In this document: positions 35,389 to 47,000 of the stretch, piece by piece
How positions within the stretch are numbered: the first letter of the stretch is position 1
Layout of the letters: each line of letters begins with the position of its first letter
NCBI RefSeq assembly: GCF_000407145.1
Contig: NZ_KE136472.1
Span: 372,001 to 436,000 of the forward strand
Origin: Enterococcus caccae ATCC BAA-1240
Lineage (GTDB): Bacteria > Bacillota > Bacilli > Lactobacillales > Enterococcaceae
Length of the DNA: 64,000 nt
Reading direction: 5' to 3'
The notes under the pieces: generated by a model
Database searches by the model: none
The model's input: the letters and a program-made list of their open reading frames with translations, nothing else
What the model was told of the DNA's origin: nothing
Translations under genes and position numbers: made by a program

Positions 35389-36021
35389 TCAATTCGGATA
35401 GAAAAAATTTTGAACGCGTTGCAAGGTTGATTCATGTCCAACGAAATAAATCGTATCTCCAGCAGTTAGTTTTGCATATGGACCAGGAGATACCAATAAT
35501 TCATCACCATGTTTGATAGCAATTAAGGTGGCTGAAGTGCTTTGCCACAAGTTTAATTCGCTGATCGTCATTTCAAGATGTGATGCGTCATCAGTAAGTG
35601 TGAATGTTACTGGATTTAACGGGTTAAATGAATCAAAACGTTTGGTCTGGTCAACCAATTTATCTAGTATTTCTGAGAAATGACTTAGTTCCTCTTTTTG
35701 TTTTTTGACACTGCCGATAAGATCTTCTTTCAACTCATGAATTGATTGAACATCTTGATATTGATCAACGAAAAGTTTCGCTTTTTCTATTGAATGCACG
35801 TAAAAACCACTGCCGTGTTTGGCTTGAACAATTTCTAAATCAACTAATACACTGATTGCCTTACGTGCAGTTTCAGGAGACACACTGTATTTATTTGCCA
35901 AAGTAGACCGTGCGTGGATTTTATCACCAACTGAAAAAGTTTGATCAGCAATTTTAGATGCCACGTCTACAGCGATTTGTTGATATTTAGGTTGTGTCAC
36001 ATTCATACGTTTTGACGTCAT
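35389..36021 (-). CDS. busR: BusR-type c-di-AMP-responsive repressor
   Basis: 210 residues. A GntR winged helix (about 12-80: YQQIAVDVASKIADQTFSVG, SVSPETARKAISVL) is followed by a coiled coil (about 85-125) and a C-terminal RCK_C domain (about 128-208, ending VGHESTLQRVQNFF). This is the BusR plan. BusR binds c-di-AMP through RCK_C and represses the betaine transporter. A 22-bp-spaced AGTGAC/GTCACT operator over the opuA promoter 8 kb away fits this protein. It is 20 bases after the ABC-F gene on the same strand. Confidence 0.88.
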   Translation of the reverse strand: MTSKRMNVTQPKYQQIAVDVASKIADQTFSVGDKIHARSTLANKYSVSPETARKAISVLVDLEIVQAKHGSGFYVHSIEKAKLFVDQYQDVQSIHELKEDLIGSVKKQKEELSHFSEILDKLVDQTKRFDSFNPLNPVTFTLTDDASHLEMTISELNLWQSTSATLIAIKHGDELLVSPGPYAKLTAGDTIYFVGHESTLQRVQNFFYPN

Positions 36022-36041
36022 GATTGCCCACCTTTCGTCAA

Positions 36042-37982
36042 TTATTTTTCTTCAAGTTCCTCAAGCTCTAAACTAAGATTTTCCCATTCTGTCAATAGTT
36101 GTTCCTGTGTAGTACGCTTAGTTTCTAATTCTTCGTTTAAAGACATGAGCTGCATATGGTCATCAACAAGGGCAGTATCGCTCATTGTTTGCTCGATTTC
36201 AGCAATTGATGTGTCCAACGTAGCTAAGTTTTCTTCGATTTGTATAATTTTACGATTTAAATTACGCACTATTTTTTGTTGTTCTTTATTTTGGTAAAAA
36301 TCATTTTTAGGTTTTTCAGTTTCAATTTGTTGCACGGAAGATTTTTCAGCTAATAGGGCAGCCAATTCTTCTTCTTCCTTTTTCTTCTCCAAATAGTAAT
36401 CATAATCGCCTAAATAAAGCTTGCTACCCGTTTCAGAAAGTTCGATGACTTTAGTTGCGATTCGATTAATAAAGTATCGGTCATGTGAAACAAATAAGAG
36501 CGTACCTTCGTAATCAATCAGGGCATTTTCTAAGACTTCTTTATTATCAATATCTAAATGGTTGGTCGGTTCATCCAAAATTAAAAAGTTTTCTCGATCC
36601 ATTGATAGCTTAGCTAATGCTACACGAGCTTTTTCGCCACCGCTTAGAAGAGGAATCGTTTTTTCAACATCATTTCCACTAAATAAAAAGCTACCTAAAA
36701 TATTGCGGATGTCTTTTTCAGGGGTTGTCGGATGTTCATCCCAGAGCTCAGCTAAAACTGTTTTGGTTCCATGCAAGTTTGCTTGTTCTTGATCGTAATA
36801 ACCAATTTGTACATTGGTTCCAAGAATTGCGTTCCCTTTAATGAAGGGGATTTTTCCAATAATCGATTTTAGCAAGGTCGATTTTCCAATTCCATTAGGT
36901 CCAACCAACGCAATTGCCTCTTGACGACGAATATCCACAGAAACAGGTTCTGATAAGATACGCTCATCATACCCAATTGCAGCATCTTCTATCTGTAAGA
37001 CAACATTTCCAGAAACTTTTTCAATTCCAAAAAGAAAGTTTGCTGATTTTTCATCTCCTTGAGGTCGTTCTAAGCGTTCCATTTTTTCTAAAGTTTTCCG
37101 GCGACTTTGAGCACGTTTTGTGGTTGAGGCTCTTACTAAATTACGGGCTACAAAATCTTCAAGTTTATTGATTTCTGTTTGTTGCTTTTCATAAGCTTTC
37201 CATTCACTAGTTAATTGCTCCGCTTTTAATTCTAAATATTTTGAGTAGTTTCCTTTGTAATAACGCATTTTATGACGGCTAATCTCATAAACTTCATTCA
37301 CCACTTTGTCTAAGAAATAGCGGTCATGTGAAACGATTAGGAGGGCGCCTGAATAAGTAGGTAAATAGTTTTCTAACCAAGAGAGTGTATCAATATCTAA
37401 GTGGTTGGTCGGTTCATCCAAGATTAAGATGTCTGGTTTTTGCAGTAACATTCGTGCTAAAGCTAAACGTGTTTTTTGACCACCCGATAAAGTGTTGATA
37501 TTTTTTGAATAAAAGTCCTCTTTAAAGCCAAATCCATGCAAGACTGAACGAATTTCATTTTCATAGCCATAACCATTTTTTTCTGAAAAATCATGTTGTA
37601 ATCGATCATATTCTTTCATAACGGATTCATAATTTAAAGCATCAGGTTGCAGTTCACTAATGATCAATTCGAGTTCACGCATTCGTTTTTCCATTGTGAT
37701 AATCTCGACAAAAGCTTGTAACATTTCATCCCATACCGTTTTATTCGAATCAAGTCCAGTATCTTGTGCCAAATACCCGAGACTTGCTGTTTTGTTTTTA
37801 GCAATCGTACCAGCATCTGGGGCATCGATTCCAGCGATTATTTTTAAAAGAGTAGATTTACCAGCACCATTACGACCGACTAAAGCGATTCGACTTTTTG
37901 TGCTGATCTCCATTTGTATGTTATCAAACAATGTATCTGCACCGAAATATCGGGCGATTTGATTTGCTTGGAGTAAAATCAT
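36042..37982 (-). CDS. ydiF: ABC-F family ribosome-associated ATPase
   Basis: 646 residues, two ABC domains and no membrane helices. Walker A motifs are GRNGAGKSTLLK and GPNGIGKSTLLK; signatures are LSGGQKTRLALA and LSGGEKARVALA; Walker B is ILDEPTNHLDID in both. A long linker (about 240-300) and a C-terminal coiled coil (about 555-646) complete the plan of YdiF/EttA-like ABC-F proteins, which act on the ribosome. The gene is divergent from rex, as ydiF is in Bacillus. It is probably a housekeeping translation factor rather than a resistance protein. Confidence 0.88.
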   Translation of the reverse strand: MILLQANQIARYFGADTLFDNIQMEISTKSRIALVGRNGAGKSTLLKIIAGIDAPDAGTIAKNKTASLGYLAQDTGLDSNKTVWDEMLQAFVEIITMEKRMRELELIISELQPDALNYESVMKEYDRLQHDFSEKNGYGYENEIRSVLHGFGFKEDFYSKNINTLSGGQKTRLALARMLLQKPDILILDEPTNHLDIDTLSWLENYLPTYSGALLIVSHDRYFLDKVVNEVYEISRHKMRYYKGNYSKYLELKAEQLTSEWKAYEKQQTEINKLEDFVARNLVRASTTKRAQSRRKTLEKMERLERPQGDEKSANFLFGIEKVSGNVVLQIEDAAIGYDERILSEPVSVDIRRQEAIALVGPNGIGKSTLLKSIIGKIPFIKGNAILGTNVQIGYYDQEQANLHGTKTVLAELWDEHPTTPEKDIRNILGSFLFSGNDVEKTIPLLSGGEKARVALAKLSMDRENFLILDEPTNHLDIDNKEVLENALIDYEGTLLFVSHDRYFINRIATKVIELSETGSKLYLGDYDYYLEKKKEEEELAALLAEKSSVQQIETEKPKNDFYQNKEQQKIVRNLNRKIIQIEENLATLDTSIAEIEQTMSDTALVDDHMQLMSLNEELETKRTTQEQLLTEWENLSLELEELEEK

Positions 37983-38198
37983 AGGGTAACCTCATTTCTA
38001 TTTCAATGCCTTTAGTGTAGCATAAATTGATTCAAAAAAGCACCTATCCAACAGCTAGAGAGAAAAATTATCAGAACAATTTTAAGAAAGTTTGAAAAAT
38101 ATTTCTTTTCCTGAGCTGTTAGATTGCTTTTTATCTAGAACAACTGATATTATGAGAGGTGGATATTTGTCTATATTTAGAGTATTGGAGGTACGATT

Positions 38199-38864
38199 GT
38201 GAAAGACCAAATTATTCCAAAAGCAACGGCAAGACGCCTTCCCCTATATTATCGTTATTTGAGAATTCTACATGATGCTGGAAAAAATAAAGTTTCATCT
38301 ACTGAGCTAAGTGAAGCAGTCCAAGTAGATAGCGCAACGATTCGACGTGATTTTTCTTATTTCGGCGAATTGGGTAAACGCGGTTATGGTTATGATGTAG
38401 AGAATTTAATGAACTTCTTTGCAAAAACACTCAATGATGATGAATTAACAAATGTAGCATTGATTGGTGTGGGTAACCTAGGAAGTGCCTTATTGAAATA
38501 TAAATTTCATCAAAGCAATAGCATTCGCGTGAGTTGTGCATTCGATGTGAATGATGATATTGTTGGCAGAATCGTTGATGGTATTCCAGTTTATCCAATG
38601 ACGGATATGATGGAACAGATTCGTGTACAACAAATCGAAGTGGCTATTTTAACATTGCCAGCTAGAAAAGCACAAGAAGTTGTGAGTCAATTAGCGGATG
38701 CGGGAGTAAAAGGAATTTTAAACTTCACAGCAGCTAGATTAGTAGCGCCAACAGACGTGTTGATCCAAAATGTTGATTTAACGAATGAATTACAAACGTT
38801 GATTTATTTCTTACATCACGATAGTGAATTGATCGACACTGAAATTGAAGACGAAAAAGAGTAA
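38199..38864 (+). CDS. rex: Redox-sensing transcriptional repressor Rex
   Basis: 221 residues from a GTG behind GGAGG. An N-terminal winged helix (about 1-80: [20 protein letters not shown]) is followed by a Rossmann NAD(H)-binding domain with [12 protein letters not shown] and a C-terminal swapped helix. Rex releases DNA when NADH rises and controls fermentation genes. Normal length, no defect. Confidence 0.96.
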   Translation: MKDQIIPKATARRLPLYYRYLRILHDAGKNKVSSTELSEAVQVDSATIRRDFSYFGELGKRGYGYDVENLMNFFAKTLNDDELTNVALIGVGNLGSALLKYKFHQSNSIRVSCAFDVNDDIVGRIVDGIPVYPMTDMMEQIRVQQIEVAILTLPARKAQEVVSQLADAGVKGILNFTAARLVAPTDVLIQNVDLTNELQTLIYFLHHDSELIDTEIEDEKE

Positions 38865-38870
38865 TAAAAA

Positions 38871-38907
38871 CCCCATGTAATTGAATGTGATTACATGGGT
38901 TTTTTTT
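38871..38907. terminator. Bidirectional terminator of rex and the CPBP gene
   Basis: CCCATGTAAT pairs with ATTACATGGG; eight T on the plus side, TTTTTATTA on the minus side. Confidence 0.9.
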
Positions 38908-38916
38908 GATAAAGTT

Positions 38917-39597
38917 CTATTTTGGTAGGTCAATATTGGCATAATGCAACACAAGTTGAGCAATCACAACAACAGTATTCATCCCACAATGAGCGATGAT
39001 CGAAGTCCAAATTTTTCCGGTCATTTTATACAACAGAGCAAAAAAGAACCCCATAAAAAAATAAACAAAAAAGTGACCATCTTGATGAATCACAGAAAAT
39101 AAAGAAGAACTAATAATCGCTGCAAGCCAAAAGCCTGTATAACTTTCTGTTAAACTAATCAAGGAACGGCGAAAAACAAATTCTTCCATGATAGGTCCAC
39201 CAATCGTAGTAGCTAAAATAAACAGTGGATTCGCTAAAATAACCTTAATAATATTTTGTGTGTTTTGTGAATTAGGTTGAACGCCTGTGATGGTTGTTTC
39301 AATACCAAACACGATTGCTTGAATGATCATCGCTATAAAGATCCCACTGATTCCTAGCAATATCATAAAAACAGGAGAAGTTAGTTTAGCTTCTTGCTCA
39401 ACTGAAGTAGCTGCAGTCATTTTATTATTGAAATACAGCCAAATCATCAAACCGGCTCCAAGAATGTAGGTAAATGTTGTGCCTCCAATCACGATATCTG
39501 GTGAGAACGGACTAAAGATATAGGGAGAAAAAAACACGAGACCATATAATAGGATTGTTGTAATACTTAATTTTTTAATAGACATAGTCGTCGACAT
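38917..39597 (-). CDS. CPBP-family intramembrane metalloprotease
   Basis: 226 residues with about six membrane helices. Motif 1 is MEEFVFRR (Glu138, Glu139, Arg143), motif 2 SSLFSVIHQ with His, and motif 3 SIIAHCGMN. This is the CPBP/Abi prenyl-endopeptidase-like family, which includes bacteriocin self-immunity proteins. The substrate is unknown. The ATG has only a weak upstream ribosome site (AGGAG further out). Confidence 0.85.
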   Translation of the reverse strand: MSTTMSIKKLSITTILLYGLVFFSPYIFSPFSPDIVIGGTTFTYILGAGLMIWLYFNNKMTAATSVEQEAKLTSPVFMILLGISGIFIAMIIQAIVFGIETTITGVQPNSQNTQNIIKVILANPLFILATTIGGPIMEEFVFRRSLISLTESYTGFWLAAIISSSLFSVIHQDGHFFVYFFMGFFFALLYKMTGKIWTSIIAHCGMNTVVVIAQLVLHYANIDLPK

Positions 39598-39659
39598 AAA
39601 AACAGAAAACTCCTTCCAGAATTTATAACATAGAGAAAGTATACCATACTGTGCTCATA

Positions 39660-39842
39660 TTACTTTTTATGATTATTACGATAACCTAACAATAGAAAGA
39701 TAAATACGAAGAAAAATGCAGCTTCCCATAAAGTTGTTGTCCAATCGAAGCGTTTATTTACGCCAAAAAAGAAGTTACCGAGATTTGCAATGATTAAATA
39801 AAGTCCTGTTGCCATCAAAGCGCCTGTGATTCTTTGTTTCAT
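39660..39842 (-). CDS. Small two-helix membrane protein
   Basis: 60 residues from an ATG behind AGAGAGGCG; a longer frame to 39899 has no ribosome site. Two membrane helices (about 7-23 and 36-53) and a KK-rich end (YRNNHKK). Not recognised beyond that. Stands alone between the CPBP gene and groES, opposite strand to groES. Confidence 0.6.
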   Translation of the reverse strand: MKQRITGALMATGLYLIIANLGNFFFGVNKRFDWTTTLWEAAFFFVFIFLLLGYRNNHKK

Positions 39843-39992
39843 GTCTATCGCCTCTCTTTCTATACGTATTTTACCATGAAATGAAGGAGAGGAAAGCAAT
39901 ATCTGAATCGGATAAGAAAAAATGCTTTATACTTTTGTTTATTTCGTTATAAAAATTGAGAAAGAATTATTTTATAAAATTAGCCAAAAGGC

Positions 39993-40021
39993 TTGCAAAT
40001 TGAAGGTGAAATGAGTATTAT
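39993..40021 (+). promoter_or_regulatory. groESL promoter
   Basis: TTGCAA (39993-39998), 17-base spacer, TATTAT (40016-40021), directly before CIRCE. Confidence 0.8.
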
Positions 40022-40033
40022 AAATAGTGTGAG

Positions 40034-40060
40034 TTAGCACTCGATAACTAAGAGTGCTAA
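40034..40060 (+). promoter_or_regulatory. CIRCE element (HrcA operator)
   Basis: TTAGCACTC, nine bases, GAGTGCTAA: a perfect consensus. HrcA binding here represses groESL until heat shock. Confidence 0.98.
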
Positions 40061-40092
40061 CAAAAGAAAATTTTTTTATGGAGGGATTTATT

Positions 40093-40377
40093 GTGTTAAA
40101 ACCATTAAGCGATCGCGTCGTTATTGAAGTCGCAAAAGAAGAAGAAAAAACAGTAGGCGGCATCGTCTTGGCATCAGCAGCTCAAGAAAAGCCTCAAACA
40201 GGAAAAGTTATCGCAGTAGGTGAAGGCCGTGTTTTAGAAAACGGAACAAAAGTTCCTGCCGCTGTTAAAGAAGGCGATACAGTAATGTTTGAAAAGTATT
40301 CTGGTACAGAAGTAAAATATGAAGGCAATGAATATTTGATTGTTTCTGGAAAAGATATCATTGCAATCGTTGAATAG
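40093..40377 (+). CDS. groES: Co-chaperonin GroES
   Basis: 94 residues from a GTG behind GGAGGG. The sequence begins [12 protein letters not shown] and has the mobile loop [11 protein letters not shown] and the base segment GKDIIAIVE. It caps the GroEL ring. The frame opens further upstream inside CIRCE, but that is not a start. First gene of the groESL operon; 65 bases before groEL. Confidence 0.97.
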   Translation: MLKPLSDRVVIEVAKEEEKTVGGIVLASAAQEKPQTGKVIAVGEGRVLENGTKVPAAVKEGDTVMFEKYSGTEVKYEGNEYLIVSGKDIIAIVE

Positions 40378-40430
40378 ATTATTTTTATAAAGAGAAACAA
40401 AATTCATTTAAATAAAAAATACTATTTTGA

Positions 40431-42071
<1,641 letters not shown>

Positions 42072-42076
42072 GTATA

Positions 42077-42175
42077 CGGAAAGGTTGGGACTGAAGGAGT
42101 TGCTTCTGCTTCCAGCGTCTATTCGAATTTTTTGTGTCTGGGATGTGACTCATAGAGTTATGTCCCAGACACTTT
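42077..42175 (-). repeat. MITE-like repeat copy 4, reverse and shortened
   Basis: In reverse orientation it contains the hairpin GTGTCTGGGAT...ATGTCCCAGACAC and the GCTTCTGCTTCC core of the family, but lacks the TCGGGATTAAACAC part. Its hairpin, followed by TTTATTTT, probably serves as a groEL terminator. Confidence 0.65.
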
Positions 42176-42210
42176 ATTTTATATCGAACTGTATTCTTCG
42201 AAGGACACGC

Positions 42211-42269
42211 AAAGAGCAATATTTTTAGAAAAAGAGTCTAATTCTTTTATCGAATCCTGCTCTTTTTTT
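42211..42269 (+). terminator. Second groEL terminator
   Basis: AAAGAGCA (42211-42218) pairs with TGCTCTTT (42258-42265), with an inner AAAAGA/TCTTTT stem and a T-run. Confidence 0.6.
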
Positions 42270-42431
42270 GTGATAAGATCCTATAGGGAATAGTGACGTC
42301 GTAGTATTGCGTTATAGCTGTGTAACACGAATTGAAATCAAAATGTACTCAGTTGGCATTTGACTTCCGTTAAAAATCTCCATTTTTTAAGAATAAGAGC
42401 AATTTGTGTAGCGATAAGACTAAACAATTTT

Positions 42432-42476
42432 GAGTAAGAACCTTTGTTAATTTGACAAAGGTTCTTACTCTTTTTT
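42432..42476 (+). terminator. Strong orphan terminator in the 42072-42598 gap
   Basis: Perfect 16-bp stem GAGTAAGAACCTTTGT (42432-42447) with its complement (42455-42470), then six T. No gene lies between it and the groEL terminators, so it either backs them up or ends a small RNA from 42275-42430. Confidence 0.85.
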
Positions 42477-42598
42477 AGGTTCATTAATAGGGGGCTTCAA
42501 GGAGGTAAAGGTATTAGTTGATTTATAAAGAAAAATCGTCATTTTTTTATTTAGAATGAATGATTCTATCCTTTTTTTAATAAAAAATAAATATATCC

Positions 42599-42647
42599 TT
42601 GACATTGTAAACGTTTTCTAGTTATAATTGTCACGTGGTTACTACCA
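42599..42647 (+). promoter_or_regulatory. Promoter, cre-like site and GntR operator of the GalNAc operon
   Basis: TTGACA (42599-42604), 18-base spacer, TATAAT (42623-42628). The spacer holds TTGTAAACGTTTTCTA, one or two changes from a CcpA cre. TGGTTACTACCA (42636-42647) follows at the start point, the first of three TGGTnnnnACCA sites. A 190-base AT-rich leader follows; the hydrophobic frame 42635-42823 in it has no ribosome site. Confidence 0.8.
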
Positions 42648-42836
42648 GTTTAGGAAGGCGACGAATAATCGTTATAAAGAATTGGTATTATTTATATAAT
42701 ACAATATTTCATTGGTTTATTAGTATAATTCCATTGTTAATAATTAATTGGTATCGTTTTATTTTATTATTATTTCTTTTCCGATTTCAATTAACTGGTA
42801 TTTATTTTATGTTACAAATGTAAAGGGGAGAGGTAA

Positions 42837-43988
42837 ATGGAAAAATATGCAATTAAAGCAGAAAAATTCTTTTTAAGAGGAGGGATGATGCTAACAGGAT
42901 ATTTAATCATTGAAGACGGTCGGTTTGGTGAATATAGTAGCGAAGAACCTAGAGGATTAACGATTCTTGATTATAGTCAACAGTGGATTGCACCAGGACT
43001 TGTGGATACTCATATCCATGGTTTTTTAGGTTATGACGTCATGGACAATGATCCTGAAGGGTTGAATGAAATTTCAAAAGGATTACTGCAATGTGGGGTT
43101 ACCTCATTCTTACCAACAACCTTAACTTCAGATGTTGAAACATTAAACCAAGTCACTAAGATGATTGCCGAACATGCTGATCAAGTAGGAGGGGCTAAAA
43201 TTCAAGGGATTTTCTTTGAAGGACCATTCTTTACAGAAAAACATAAAGGGGCTCAAAATCCTAAGTATTTTTCTGATCCTAGTCTTGCTGATTTTAATCA
43301 TTGGCAAGAGTTAGCTAACGGGCAAATTAAAAAAATCGCTATTGCACCAGAACGGGTAGGTGCTGTTGAATTTACACAGGCAGTGACGAAACAAGGTGTG
43401 ACCGTAGCTTTAGCTCATAGTGCAGCGACTTATCAACAAGCGCAAGCAGCAGTTTATGCAGGCGCATCGGTTTTTGTTCATACTTATAACGGCATGAGTG
43501 GCTTGAGTCATCGTGAACCAGGTATGGTTGGCTGTGCCTTAACCACAAAAGAAACAACTGCAGAATTGATTTGTGATGGGCATCATGTTCATCCTGTAGC
43601 TGCGAATGTTTTAATTACTGTTAAAGGAGCTGCGCAGGTTGCTTTAATTACAGATTGTATGCGTGCAGGTGGCATGCCCGAGGGAAATTATCAGTTAGGA
43701 GAATTTCCTGTTAAAGTGGCCAATGGAGCTGCCAGATTAGCCGAAAATGGGAGTTTAGCTGGAAGTGTTTTACAATTGTTGGATGGGGTGAAAAATGTGG
43801 TCGCTTGGGAACTTGCTAGTGTAGCAGAAGCTTTCCAAATGGCCTCGTTGACACCAGCAGAAAGTGTTAACATTGCAGATCGCTGTGGTAGCATTGAGGC
43901 GGGAAAACCAGCTGATTTTCTCGTTGTGACTAAAGAATTAGAATTGTTGGAAACATTTGTTGATGGTCAGTCTATGTATAGAAAATGA
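42837..43988 (+). CDS. agaA: N-acetylgalactosamine/glucosamine-6-phosphate deacetylase
   Basis: 383 residues, amidohydrolase fold. Metal and catalytic residues: HxH in VDTHIHGFLG, Glu in FFEGPFF, His in LAHS, His in SGLSHREPG, and Asp in LITDCMRAGG. The FVHTYNGMSGLSHREPG loop differs from the FNAM loop of NagA. It removes acetate from GalNAc-6-P (or GlcNAc-6-P). The position ahead of a GalNAc-releasing enzyme and with AgaS favours GalNAc-6-P. GGGGAGAGG precedes the ATG. First gene of the operon. Confidence 0.88.
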   Translation: MEKYAIKAEKFFLRGGMMLTGYLIIEDGRFGEYSSEEPRGLTILDYSQQWIAPGLVDTHIHGFLGYDVMDNDPEGLNEISKGLLQCGVTSFLPTTLTSDVETLNQVTKMIAEHADQVGGAKIQGIFFEGPFFTEKHKGAQNPKYFSDPSLADFNHWQELANGQIKKIAIAPERVGAVEFTQAVTKQGVTVALAHSAATYQQAQAAVYAGASVFVHTYNGMSGLSHREPGMVGCALTTKETTAELICDGHHVHPVAANVLITVKGAAQVALITDCMRAGGMPEGNYQLGEFPVKVANGAARLAENGSLAGSVLQLLDGVKNVVAWELASVAEAFQMASLTPAESVNIADRCGSIEAGKPADFLVVTKELELLETFVDGQSMYRK

Positions 43989-44064
43989 TGGCTATTAAAG
44001 TTCGTATTTGTCGGTTAGGGTATCAGGACTGTTGCATTTGGAAACCTTTCAAGGAGGACAAGAA

Positions 44065-47000
44065 ATGAACAAGGAACAACAAGTTGTAAATAGCAGTGGG
44101 AAAAAGCGTTGGTTGCAGGTCTTATTGATTAGTTCGTCGGTGTTAGCTCTTCATTCATTTGTAACAATGAATCCTCAAACAGCTGCTGCTCAAGAACAAA
44201 CAGCCAAAGAGACAACGACTGATTTAGCGGAATCAGTAGGAGCTATTGTTTCAATTGAAAAATCGTCAGAAAACTTTGTTGTTACTTATGCGTCTGGAGA
44301 AAAAGCACAAGTAAGCATTTTGAATGATCATGTTTTTCGGTATCATTTAGACCCAATTGGAAAATTTGCAGAGTATCCAACACCGAATGATCCGAAGCAT
44401 GTTGCAAAAATAACTGCGAAAAAAATGGCTGATTATGGCACAGAAACATTTAAACAGACGAGTGTGACAGATTCTGGCGAACAATTTATTCTGGAAAATA
44501 GTGGCTTAAAGATTATTTTCACGAAAGCCACAGCGTTAATGCAAGTAGTGGATAAACAAAAGAACAAAACGATTTTAGAAGAGACAGCTCCGTTGTCCTT
44601 CAAGAATAATAAAGTAACGCAAACGTTGAAACAAAACAATCAAGAACAATATTTTGGTGGCGGAACCCAAAATGGACGTTTTACGCATAAAGGGACTGCT
44701 ATTCAGATTGTTAATACTAATAATTGGGTAGATGGCGGAGTTGCTTCTCCGAATCCATTTTACTGGTCAACAGAAGGTTATGGTGTTGTTCGGAATACAT
44801 GGAAACCGGGCACTTATGACTTTGGGAGTCATGATCCACAAACAACGACGACCACGCATGATGGAGTTGATTTTGATGCCTTTTATTTCTTCGATGGTTC
44901 TTCAGCAGGGATTTTAAAAGATTATTATGAACTGACTGGTAAAGCAACATTAATGCCGGAATATGGTTTTTACGAAGCGCATTTAAATGCTTATAACCGA
45001 GATTATTGGGTAAAGGTAGCTGATGGAACTTCTGGAGCAGTGAAATTTGAAGATGGCAATTATTATAAAGAATATCAACCAGGAGATTTAGGTAATTTAA
45101 AGGGGACGTTGGAGTCATTAAATGGGGAGAAGAATAACTATCAGTTTTCGGCACGAGCAGTCATTGATCGATATAAAAAGAATGATATGCCCTTAGGCTG
45201 GTTCTTACCAAATGATGGTTACGGTGCAGGCTATGGTCAAACAGATTCCTTAGATGGAGATGTGCAAAATTTAAAAGAATTTACTGATTATGCAAATGGC
45301 AATGGAGTTGAAGTCGGATTATGGACGCAATCAAATCTACATCCAGCTGATCCTCAGAAACCGAAAAAAGGGGAACGAGATATTGAAAAAGAAGTCAGCG
45401 TTGCTGGGGTAAAAGCTTTAAAAACCGATGTAGCGTGGGTAGGAAATGGTTATTCCTTTGGATTGAATGGGGTGGAAGATGCAGCTAACGTTTTTGTGAA
45501 AGAGACAGATGGAGCTGTTCGACCAATGATTGTTTCGTTAGACGGCTGGGCGGGAACGCAACGTCATGCAGGTATTTGGACGGGAGACCAAACTGGTGGT
45601 CAGTGGGAGTATATTCGTTTCCATATCCCAACTTATATCGGGACTTCTTTATCTGGACAACCAAACGTTGGCTCAGATATGGACGGGATTTTTGGTGGAA
45701 AAAATAAAGACGTCAATATTCGTGATTTCCAATGGAAAACCTTTACACCAGTTCAATTAAATATGGACGGCTGGGGCTCTAATCCTAAAACACCGTTTGC
45801 TTTAGATCAAGAAACAACAGATTTAAATCGGGCCTATTTAAAATTAAAATCAATGATGATGCCTTATAACTACAGTATTGCTCACGAAGCGGTCGACGGC
45901 TTACCGATGGTCCGAGCGATGTCGTTAGAATTTCCAAATGAATCAGCTGCATATACGAAAGATTCTCAATATCAATATATGTGGGGGCCTAATCTATTAG
46001 TTGCTCCGATTTATAATGGGAATAAAGATGCTGAAGGGAAATCTGTTCGTGATGGTATTTATCTACCTGATGAAAAACAAGTATGGGTCGATTTATTTAC
46101 AGGAGAAAAATATCAAGGGGGCCGAGTACTGAATGGTATGAAAACACCACTGTGGAAAGTGCCGGTTTTTGTTAAAGATGGTGGAATTATTCCGATGACC
46201 AATCCGAACAACAATCCGACGGAAATCAAACGAGATCAGCGGACGTTCTTGATTTATCCAAATGGACCAACTTCCTTTGAGATGTATGAGGATGATGGTA
46301 TTTCAACTAGTTATGAATCTGGGCAGTCAGCGACTACTAAAATCAGTAGTCAAGGACCTAAATCCAATGAAAAAGGAGAATTGACGGTCACGATTGAGCC
46401 TACCAAAGGCAGTTACAAGGGGTTTGTTGATGAACGTAGTACAACGCTAGATTTGATGGCTTCTGAAGCGCCAGAAAGCGTAACCGCAACAATCGGCGGC
46501 ACGCAAGTTACTTTAAAGCAAGCAGCGAATAAAGAAGATTTTTCAACTGGTACAAATATGTATTACTTTGATAAAGAATTCCAAGTAAATAGCTATCTTT
46601 CTAAAGCGTCAGGAGAAAAACTAAATCAATCAGCACTGTCAGTGAAATTGGATAAACAATCTGTAACAACTAAAGATGTACAAGTGACAGTAAAAGGTTT
46701 TATTAACAAAGGAACGGTTGATGGTGGGAATACAGAGGTGGATGATCAGCTAACAATTCCAGCAAATATAGCGATTAATGAAGAAAAAACAACGCCATCT
46801 TCTCTCACTGTTCAATGGGATAAAGTAACTGAAGCAACTAGCTATGAAGTGGAACGAGATGGTACTGTCTTTGGAAATATTCAAGATAGCACAGCGACTT
46901 TTGATGGATTTTCATTCTTGACAGAACATACATTTAAAGTCCGTACTGTCGGGAAAAGTGGAGTATCTAAATGGAGCGAACCAATTAAAGGAATTACCAG

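Noticed and set aside
36042-37982. Antibiotic-resistance ABC-F protein (Lsa/Msr type)
   Set aside because: Linker and C-terminal coiled coil look like the housekeeping YdiF type and the gene adjoins rex as in other Firmicutes.
42635-42823. 62-codon hydrophobic ORF upstream of the deacetylase gene
   Set aside because: Its GTG start is inside the GntR operator, there is no ribosome site, and the AT-rich composition explains the hydrophobic translation.
44717-45154. 145-codon minus-strand ORF inside the GH31 gene
   Set aside because: Antisense shadow of a strongly supported gene, no ribosome site and low-complexity His/Asn/Leu composition.
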